NCBI RefSeq assembly: GCF_000295095.1
Contig: NZ_JH806632.1
Location: 60,946-124,945 of the forward strand
Direction of reading: 5' to 3'
Origin: Actinomyces timonensis DSM 23838
GTDB taxonomy: Bacteria; Actinomycetota; Actinomycetes; Actinomycetales; Actinomycetaceae
Length of the DNA: 64,000 nt
Shown here: positions 58,507 to 64,000 of the stretch, one piece after another
Position numbering within the stretch: position 1 is the first letter of the stretch
Layout: each line of letters opens with the position of its first letter
Made by a program: the position numbers and the translations under genes
Notes under the pieces: generated by a model
Databases searched by the model: none
What the model saw: only the letters and a program-made list of their open reading frames with translations
What the model was told of the DNA's origin: nothing

Positions 58507-58767
58507 TCAGTGGCCCGAGCAGTGCCCCTGACCTCCGCAGCCGCAGCCCCCGCCCGAACCGGCTCGCGCGGTGCCCGCGGCACGGAGACCCAGGAGATTG
58601 CCGGACTTGCGCCCGGGGACGATGCCATCGGGGCTCACGTCCGCGGTGGGCGCCGGGACCGTGGGCTGGACCACCTGGGGCGCCGGGGCGCGATCGGCCT
58701 GGGCCTGGCCGGACTGCTCGCCGGAGCCGCCGCAGCCGCATCCTCCGCAACCGCATCCACTCATCAT
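58507..58767 (-). CDS. Small Cys-rich protein with CGCGG clusters at both ends
   Basis: An 86-residue protein that begins MMSGCGCGGCGCGGSG and ends GGGCGCGGQGHCSGH. Each end has several closely spaced Cys, and the C-terminal cluster also has His residues, suggesting a metal site or disulfide cluster formed by the two ends. The middle is Pro/Ala/Val-rich with ADVSPDGIVPGRKSG. No family is recognised with confidence. A second ATG follows the first. It lies 24 bp after truB on the same strand and converges on the ABC module. CGGAG precedes the start. Confidence 0.6.
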   Translation of the reverse strand: MMSGCGCGGCGCGGSGEQSGQAQADRAPAPQVVQPTVPAPTADVSPDGIVPGRKSGNLLGLRAAGTARAGSGGGCGCGGQGHCSGH

Positions 58768-58790
58768 CGTTCTCCGTTCCCCGGGGGTCC

Positions 58791-59888
58791 TCAGGCTGGT
58801 GACAGGACGAGCACCGGTCGTGCCCGCCCTCCCTTGCGGGTCAACAGTGCCACGAGGATGCCGTCGGGATCGAACCCGGCGACGACGCCGCGGCCCTCGT
58901 CCCCACCATCGGCGGCGTGCCCGTCATCGGCGCTTCTCGATGCTGTGACTGCCTTGGCGGTCACGGAGCGCTCGGGCGCGGCTCCCGCGCGGGCCAGGGC
59001 GTCGGAGGGCAGGCCCTGCCCGTATCGGATCGCGCGGGCCTCGTCATGGCTGAGCTCCAGGGCGGGGAAGCAGCGCCGGGCGGCCTCGGCCAGGGGCAGC
59101 GTCCGCAGTCCCGACGGCGGATCGTCATTAGCGCCAGACTCCACCTCGGCGCTGGCCTCGGCGAGCCCGCGCGCCTCGTCCACGTCGAAGGGCCCGACGC
59201 TGGTGCGCCGCAGGGCGGTCAGGTGCGCGCCGCAGCCCAGGGCCTCGCCCAGATCTCGCGCGAGGGCGCGGATGTAGGTGCCCGAGGAGCAGGACACGCG
59301 CAGGTCGAGGTCGACGACGGGCACGTCCTCGCCCGCGGGGCCAGCGGTGGTGGCGGGCCGGGGCGCGCCGAGGAGGTCGATGGCGTGGATGATCACCGGG
59401 CGGGCCGCCGGGACGACGTCCTCGCCGTCGCGCACGCGCTTGTAGGAGCGCACGCCGTCGATCTTGATGGCGGAGACGGCACTGGGGACCTGCATGATCG
59501 CACCCGTCAGGCGGGCCAGCGCGGCGTCGAGCCGCCCCTGGAAAGCGGCCCGCTCGTCCTGCCCCGACGGCGCCGGGCAGCCCCGCCAGGCGGTGGGCTC
59601 CCCCTCGGCGTCCTCGGTGATCGTCTCCTGGCCCAGGCGGACGGTGGCCTCGTAGGTCTTGTCCGCGCCCACGAGGTGGGTGAGGAAGCGGGTCGCCCGG
59701 CCGACGCCGAGGATGAGCAGGCCCGTCGCCATGGGATCGAGGGTGCCGGCGTGGCCGACCTTGCGGGTGGCGCCCATGCGCCGCGCGGCGGCGACGACGT
59801 CGTGGCTCGTCACCCCGGCGGGCTTGTCGATGAGGAGGAGTCCGTCGTCGGCGGTGACCGCGCCGCGGGCGGCCTGGGGGCGGCTCAC
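58791..59888 (-). CDS. truB: tRNA pseudouridine(55) synthase
   Basis: A 365-residue enzyme that makes pseudouridine 55 in the T-arm of tRNAs. LLIDKPAGVTSHDVVAAAR opens the domain, the catalytic Asp is in VGHAGTLDPMATGLL, and DKTYEATVRLG and SCSSGTYIRALARDLG are typical. An Ala/Asp/Gly-rich loop is inserted near residues 305-335. The actinobacterial C-terminus (VVAGFDPDGILVALLTRKGG) follows. It overlaps rbfA by 4 nt. Confidence 0.95.
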   Translation of the reverse strand: MSRPQAARGAVTADDGLLLIDKPAGVTSHDVVAAARRMGATRKVGHAGTLDPMATGLLILGVGRATRFLTHLVGADKTYEATVRLGQETITEDAEGEPTAWRGCPAPSGQDERAAFQGRLDAALARLTGAIMQVPSAVSAIKIDGVRSYKRVRDGEDVVPAARPVIIHAIDLLGAPRPATTAGPAGEDVPVVDLDLRVSCSSGTYIRALARDLGEALGCGAHLTALRRTSVGPFDVDEARGLAEASAEVESGANDDPPSGLRTLPLAEAARRCFPALELSHDEARAIRYGQGLPSDALARAGAAPERSVTAKAVTASRSADDGHAADGGDEGRGVVAGFDPDGILVALLTRKGGRARPVLVLSPA

Positions 59889-60430
59889 CGCTCGGCCGCG
59901 CCCGGCGCCCCGGCGCTCCCGGAGGCGGGCCCGCTGGCGGCGTCCTGGGTGGGAGCAGCGCCGTCGACCGGCTCCTCAGCGGGGTCCTCATCGGGATCGT
60001 CGGCCGGCTCCTCGTCGTCGTGCCGGTAGGGGTCTGCGTCCCCGGCGTAGGAGGCGCCCTGGGCGGCGCGGGCGATCCGCTCGTCGTCGACGCGGGCCTG
60101 GGCGAGGGCGTCCTCGATGGACTTGGCCGTCGTCGGCAGGGCGTCGAGCTGGAAGGCGATGGTGGGGGTCAGGCGGATGCCGAGCGCGCGGCCCACCTCG
60201 GAGCGGATGAGCCCGGTGGCAGAGCGCAGGGCGGCGGCGGTGTCCTTGCGCTCCTCGTCGGAGCCGTAGACGGTGTAGAAGACGGTGGCCTGCTGCAAGT
60301 CGCCGGTGACGCGGACGTCGGTGATGGTGATGAAGCCCAGGCGGGGGTCCTTGATACGGCCCTGGAGGAGGCGGGCCACGGTCTCGTGGATACGGTCGGC
60401 GACCTTGCGGGCGCGGGCGGAGTCGGCCAT
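59885..60430 (-). CDS. rbfA: 30S ribosome-binding factor A
   Basis: A 181-residue cold-adaptation and 16S rRNA maturation factor. RARKVADRIHETVARLLQGR, KDPRLGFITITDVRVTGDLQ and ATVFYTVYG are RbfA signatures, and GRALGIRLTPTIAFQLD ends the KH-like fold. About 60 residues of acidic, Pro/Ala/Asp-rich tail follow, longer than in most bacteria. ATG at 60430 has GAAGGAG upstream, which decides against a longer frame. Confidence 0.95.
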   Translation of the reverse strand: MADSARARKVADRIHETVARLLQGRIKDPRLGFITITDVRVTGDLQQATVFYTVYGSDEERKDTAAALRSATGLIRSEVGRALGIRLTPTIAFQLDALPTTAKSIEDALAQARVDDERIARAAQGASYAGDADPYRHDDEEPADDPDEDPAEEPVDGAAPTQDAASGPASGSAGAPGAAER

Positions 60431-60581
60431 GGGGCTCTCCTTCATCCGGCATGCGGATTCACACGGCATGCGGGTCGGTGCGGGGCGGTGAGACGTCCGG
60501 GCGGCGCGCCCGGCGCGCCGATAGTATCGGGCCCGCCTCCCACAGGCACGAAAGCCAGGTCGACCACGCCATGAGCACGCT

Positions 60582-61523
60582 ATGAGCACTTCCCCCACCC
60601 GCTCCCCCGCCCCGGCAACGACCGGCCTGGCCATGGTGCTCGGCTGCTACGTGCTGTGGGGCATGTTCCCGCTGTACTTCCACCTGCTTGCCGCCGCCGG
60701 CAGCCTGGAGATCATCGGCCACCGGATCCTGTGGACCCTTGCCACCTGCCTCATCGCGGTGGCGCTCATGCGCCGCTGGGGGCGGCTGCGCGCCGCGCTG
60801 ACCACGCCCCGGCTGCTCCGATCGCTCGTCGTCTCGGGCATCATCGTCACCCTCAACTGGCTCATCTACGTCTACGGGGTCAACTCGGGGCGCACGGCGG
60901 ACGCGGCACTGGGATACTTCATCAACCCGCTCGTCACCGTCGCGCTGGCCGCCCTCTTCCTCGGGGAGCGCCTGCGCCGGATCCAGCTCGCCGCGCTGGG
61001 GCTGGCCTCCCTCGGCGTGCTCGTGCTCGTCGTCGCCCAGGGAACGCTGCCGTGGGTGAGCCTCGGCCTGGCGGGGACCTTCGGGCTCTACGGCCTGGCG
61101 AAGAAGCGCTCCGGGGCGCATGTGGACGCCCTCACGGGGCTCACCGTGGAGTCCCTGGCGGTGGCGCCGCTGGCGGTGGCCTACCTGGGCTGCCTCGCCG
61201 CCCAGGGCCAGACGGTGTTCCAGGGCCCGCAGGGCTCGCCGGGCATCGGGCTGCTGCTCCTGACGGCGGGGCCGGTGACCGCCGTGCCCCTCCTGCTCTT
61301 CGCCGCTGGCGCCCGGCGGGTGGCCCTCACCACGATCGGCATGGTGCAGTACCTCGGGCCGATCCTCCAGTTCCTCCTGGCCTGGCTGGTGTTCCACGAG
61401 GAGATCACGACGGCGCGATGGGCGGCCATGGTGCTCGTGTGGGCGGCGGTGGCCGTGTTCATCGTCGACCTGGTGCGCCAGGTCTCGCGGCGCCCCTCAG
61501 GCCGGGGAGGGCGGCAGGGCTGA
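60582..61523 (+). CDS. rarD: EamA/RarD family transporter
   Basis: A 313-residue membrane protein with ten hydrophobic segments. LAMVLGCYVLWGMFPLYFHL, HRILWTL, NWLIYVYGVNSGRTADAALG and YFINPLVTVALAALFLGERL are the RarD subfamily marks. LGYF-INP and IGMVQYLGPILQFLLAW follow in the second EamA repeat. The substrate is unknown, since the E. coli name refers to a chloramphenicol phenotype. Its 3' end overlaps the convergent slipin gene by 27 bp. Confidence 0.9.
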   Translation: MSTSPTRSPAPATTGLAMVLGCYVLWGMFPLYFHLLAAAGSLEIIGHRILWTLATCLIAVALMRRWGRLRAALTTPRLLRSLVVSGIIVTLNWLIYVYGVNSGRTADAALGYFINPLVTVALAALFLGERLRRIQLAALGLASLGVLVLVVAQGTLPWVSLGLAGTFGLYGLAKKRSGAHVDALTGLTVESLAVAPLAVAYLGCLAAQGQTVFQGPQGSPGIGLLLLTAGPVTAVPLLLFAAGARRVALTTIGMVQYLGPILQFLLAWLVFHEEITTARWAAMVLVWAAVAVFIVDLVRQVSRRPSGRGGRQG

Positions 61524-62327
61524 GCCGCCGCCGTCCTCGCTCGCCTGCTCGCCGGGCGCGGCGGAGCCCGCGGAGGTGTACCGGTCCAGGAGCGGGCCGA
61601 TGAGGTCCATGGGCAGGGGGAAGACGACGGTCGAGTTCTGGTCGGCGCCCAGCTCGAGGAGGGTCTGGAGGTAGCGAAGCTGGAGCGAGGCCGGCGAGCG
61701 CGAGAGCGTGTCCGCGGCCTGGCGCAGCTCCTCGGAGGCCTGGAGCTCGCCGCGGGCGCTGATGACCTTGGCCCGCCGCTCCCGCTCGGCCTCCGCGCCC
61801 CGGGCCATCGCGCGCTGCATCTGCTCGGGGATCTCCACGTCCTTGATCTCGACGACGCTCACGTCCACGCCCCAGGGGCGGGTCTGGCCCTCGATGATGT
61901 CGCGCAGGTCGGCGTTGAGGGCGGAGCGGTGCGCCAGGACCGTGTCGAGGTCGACGCGCCCGAGCACGGAGCGCAGGGTGGTCTGGGCGATCTGGGAGGT
62001 GGCGATCGCGTAGTTCTCCACCTCCATGACGGCCTTGACCGGGTCGGTCACGTTGAACAGGACGACGGCGTTGACCCTGGCGGGCACGTTGTCCTCCGTG
62101 ATCACCTCCTGGGGAGGGATCGTCAGGGTCACCACGCGCGTGTCCACCTTCTGCATCCGCTCCACGAGGGGGATGACGAGATGCAGCCCCGGCTCGTAGA
62201 CGGGGCGCAGGCGCCCCAGGCGGAAGACGATGCCCCGCTCGTACTGGGAGACGGTCTTGAGCGACAGGATGAGGAGCAGGGCGAGGAGGATGATCGCGGA
62301 GAGCGCGGCGAGCATCGGGGTGGTCAT
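61497..62327 (-). CDS. Slipin / stomatin-like SPFH protein
   Basis: A 276-residue SPFH protein. One N-terminal membrane segment (ALSAIILLALLLILSLKTV) anchors it. QYERGIVFRLGRLRPVYEPG and HLVIPLVERMQKVDTRVVTL start the SPFH domain. AVVLFNVTDPVKAVMEVENY and LGRVDLDTVLAHRSALNADL follow, then a coiled coil (AERERRAKVISARGELQASE). Slipins organise membrane domains and often pair with an NfeD protein, which is absent here. The start overlaps the upstream membrane-protein gene by 4 nt. Confidence 0.92.
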   Translation of the reverse strand: MTTPMLAALSAIILLALLLILSLKTVSQYERGIVFRLGRLRPVYEPGLHLVIPLVERMQKVDTRVVTLTIPPQEVITEDNVPARVNAVVLFNVTDPVKAVMEVENYAIATSQIAQTTLRSVLGRVDLDTVLAHRSALNADLRDIIEGQTRPWGVDVSVVEIKDVEIPEQMQRAMARGAEAERERRAKVISARGELQASEELRQAADTLSRSPASLQLRYLQTLLELGADQNSTVVFPLPMDLIGPLLDRYTSAGSAAPGEQASEDGGGSALPPSPA

Positions 62328-63052
62328 GCGGTGGTGTCCTTCCTGGTGCGCAGGCGGGACCAGCCCGCCGTGGTGAGGCTTCCGGTGCCGAAGCCCATCG
62401 AAACCCCCGGAGTGGCCCCCGTGTCAGCCCCCGCGCCAATCCCAGGACCGGTGCTCGGGGCGGCCCCCTTGCCGGTCCCGGCCCCGGGGATCGTGGCGGC
62501 CAGCTCCTCGGCGCCGATATGGGGCAGGTGCTCGGGAGCGCCGTCGGGGGCGGACCACAGGTGGCGGGCGAGCGGGTAGGAGCCCGCCGCCATGATGGCC
62601 AGCGCCGTCCCCAGGACGATGAGGTCGCCGGGACGGTGGAGGATCAGCGTCATGCTCAGGCACAGGAAGGTCCCGGCCATGGCGATGACGAGCGCCAGGC
62701 CCCGGTGGAAGCGCCCGGCCTCGGAGTAGGGCCAGGGGTCGACGGGCCTGGTGATCTCCCGGGGACCGGGGGTGGGCGAGCAGGTGCTCTTCGCCGGGCA
62801 GCGCCCGCAGATCGCGTGCGCGCCCTCATAGCGGATGACCCGCTTGTCCGGGTCGAAGGCCGTCGGCCACAGCCATTGGTCCTCGTGGCAGCGCCAGCCG
62901 TCGACGTCGTCGTGGTAGATGAAGTCCGCGTGCCTCCAGTTCAGGGAGCGCCGGGCGCTGCGCGAGCCGAGGACGTCCACGGCCCACGCCACGCCCAGCA
63001 TGATGAGCGCGTAGGCGGCCACGAGCCAGGCGCTCACGTCGGGCGGGGCCAT
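62324..63052 (-). CDS. Cys-containing membrane protein between nor gene and slipin
   Basis: A 242-residue protein not assigned to a named family. One hydrophobic segment lies at the N-terminus (LVAAYALIMLGVAWAVDVLG). A soluble part follows with DGWRCHEDQWLWP and AHAICGRCPAKSTCSP, giving C-x2-C-x5-C plus a further Cys and His, suited to a metal or Fe-S site. Two more hydrophobic segments and a long Gly/Ala/Pro-rich tail end it. It overlaps the nitric oxide reductase stop by 1 nt (TGATG) and slipin by 4 nt, so it is translationally coupled to both. A role in reductase assembly or electron supply is inferred. Confidence 0.75.
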   Translation of the reverse strand: MAPPDVSAWLVAAYALIMLGVAWAVDVLGSRSARRSLNWRHADFIYHDDVDGWRCHEDQWLWPTAFDPDKRVIRYEGAHAICGRCPAKSTCSPTPGPREITRPVDPWPYSEAGRFHRGLALVIAMAGTFLCLSMTLILHRPGDLIVLGTALAIMAAGSYPLARHLWSAPDGAPEHLPHIGAEELAATIPGAGTGKGAAPSTGPGIGAGADTGATPGVSMGFGTGSLTTAGWSRLRTRKDTTA

Positions 63053-64000
63053 CAGTCGCTCAGCTCCGCGCGCTCTCCGCGCCATGACTGGCGGCGAGTG
63101 TCGAGCTCCTCGTAGAGGGCGTCCTCCTCGAAGGAGTCCACGGTGCGGCCCTGGCGCCAGTGCCGCGCCCCGAGGAAGGCGATGGAGAGGTAGGGCAGGG
63201 CGCCGCCGAGGATGAAGATGAGATCGCCGGGCATGCGCCCCCACTCGATGATCGTGTTGACCGTGTCGGTGATGTAGGTGAGCTGGCGGGCCTCGTAGTA
63301 GCCGGTGCCCACCGAGTAGCGCAGCTGGAGGATGCCCAATGGCAGGAGGGTGGCGAAGCACATCCAGGCCAGCCCCACGTTGAGGCTCCAGAAGGAGATC
63401 TTCGCCAGGCGCTCGGGCCATTTCTCCTTCGGGATGAGGTAGCGCAGGGCGAACATGCCCAGACCCAGGGCCATGAATCCGTAGACGCCCATCATGGAGG
63501 CGTGGGCGTGGTTGGCGGTCAGCGCGGTGCCGATCTCGTAGTAGGAGACGATCGGCAGGTTGACGAGGAAGCCGAAGACGCCCGCGCCCAGGAAGTTCCA
63601 GAAGCCGACGGCGACGAGGAACATGACGGCCCAGCGGTGCGGGAAGGGCTTGGCGTCCTTGCCGTGGCGGTTGGCGCCCAGCTGCATGAAGGCCCAGGCC
63701 TCCACGGTGAGGAAGGTCAGCGGGATGACCTCGGCGGCGGAGAAGAAGGCCCCCAGCGCCATGTGCTCCACGGGCGTGCCCGAGAAGTACAGGTGGTGCA
63801 TCGTGCCGATGACCCCGCCGGCGGAGTAGAGGATGATGTCCATGAAGATGATGCCCAGGGCGATCCGCTCGCGCACGACGCCCAGGAGCACGAAGACGTA
63901 GGCGACCATGACCGTGGTGAACAGCTCGAGGAAGTCCTCGACCCACAGGTGGACCACCCAGAAGCGCCAGAACTCGGCGACGGTGACATGGGTGTTGGTG
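63052..64000 (-). CDS. norB: Quinol-dependent nitric oxide reductase, C-terminal part (5' end outside window)
   Basis: The visible 315 residues are the C-terminal part of a heme-copper oxidase family protein. EFWRFWVVHLWVEDFLELFT and GVIGTMHHLYFSGTP (His-His ligands of the FeB centre) are typical of NorB. TALTANHAHASMMGVYGFMA provides the heme-binding His near the end. WNFLGAGVFGFLVNLPIVSY lies between them. Several membrane segments follow to RAELSD. It reduces NO to N2O and in host-associated bacteria mainly removes toxic NO. The reading frame is open to the edge, so the 5' part lies beyond it. Confidence 0.93.
   Translation of the reverse strand, partial: TNTHVTVAEFWRFWVVHLWVEDFLELFTTVMVAYVFVLLGVVRERIALGIIFMDIILYSAGGVIGTMHHLYFSGTPVEHMALGAFFSAAEVIPLTFLTVEAWAFMQLGANRHGKDAKPFPHRWAVMFLVAVGFWNFLGAGVFGFLVNLPIVSYYEIGTALTANHAHASMMGVYGFMALGLGMFALRYLIPKEKWPERLAKISFWSLNVGLAWMCFATLLPLGILQLRYSVGTGYYEARQLTYITDTVNTIIEWGRMPGDLIFILGGALPYLSIAFLGARHWRQGRTVDSFEEDALYEELDTRRQSWRGERAELSD

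Noticed and set aside
1-64000. tRNA or rRNA genes
   Set aside because: No T-loop-like GGTTCGAATC motif or rRNA sequence was noticed on reading; a tRNA search program would be needed to exclude one fully.

Overview
The window is a 64 kb stretch of very GC-rich DNA from an actinobacterium, most likely of the Actinomyces/Schaalia group (Actinomycetaceae). This rests on base composition, on a division and cell wall cluster of actinobacterial type (SepF, YggT and Wag31/DivIVA after ftsZ), and on actinobacterial families (DUF3040, PAC2, a HelD-type helicase, MazEF). The species cannot be named from the sequence alone. Most of the window is conserved chromosomal backbone. Most of it is on the minus strand, with a few plus-strand genes and accessory insertions.

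Layout, left to right. (1) 1-2142: 3'-truncated secreted parallel beta-helix protein. (2) 2381-2620: small S4 RNA-binding protein. (3) 2780-6379: dnaE. (4) 6380-7672: repeat-rich accessory stretch with two copies of a 131-bp inverted-repeat element, a 41-bp repeat pair and a broken IS256-type transposase. It is followed by an AT-richer GIY-YIG family gene (7673-8599). (5) 8678-30440, minus strand: acetyltransferase, rluD, lspA, wag31, yggT, sepF, pgeF, ftsZ, ftsQ, murC, murG, ftsW, murD, mraY, murF, murE, ftsI, ftsL, rsmH, mraZ. This is a complete dcw cluster, read from mraZ downward, with many ATGA overlaps. (6) 30441-37589: MraZ-box intergenic region, DUF3040, dinB, spermidine synthase-like gene, PAC2, and a HelD-type helicase. 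(7) 37651-46472: acyl-CoA synthetase, aldo/keto reductase, dapA, 3-hydroxyisobutyrate dehydrogenase-like gene, acetyltransferase, mazEF bracketed by two more 131-bp elements, dapB, M16 peptidase. (8) 46586-53142: pnp, GH3 glycosidase, rpsO, ribF. (9) 53398-58463: plus-strand TetR-MFS-FtsX-ABC module with its own operator. (10) 58507-60430: Cys-rich small protein, truB, rbfA. (11) 60582-64000: rarD, slipin, Cys-containing membrane protein, and the 3' part of a quinol-type nitric oxide reductase.

How the genes fit together. MurE, MurF, MraY, MurD, MurG and MurC make and present lipid II. FtsZ, SepF, FtsQ, FtsL, FtsW and FtsI build the septum, and Wag31 organises polar growth. DapA and DapB supply diaminopimelate and lysine. 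The rbfA-truB-ribF-rpsO-pnp-M16-dapB series is a familiar actinobacterial translation and RNA-decay neighbourhood. Here it is interrupted by the TetR/ABC module and by the GH3 gene.

The most unusual signal is a family of four elements of exactly 131 bp. They share 18-bp inverted ends but fall into two internally diverged types, A and B. I do not recognise a published name for them. Other notable points are direct-repeat MraZ boxes on both strands upstream of mraZ, a recurrent TANNNT-N6-start arrangement implying leaderless mRNAs, and perfect palindromes at the mazEF, tetR-module and ftsZ promoters. No tRNA, rRNA or CRISPR array was seen.
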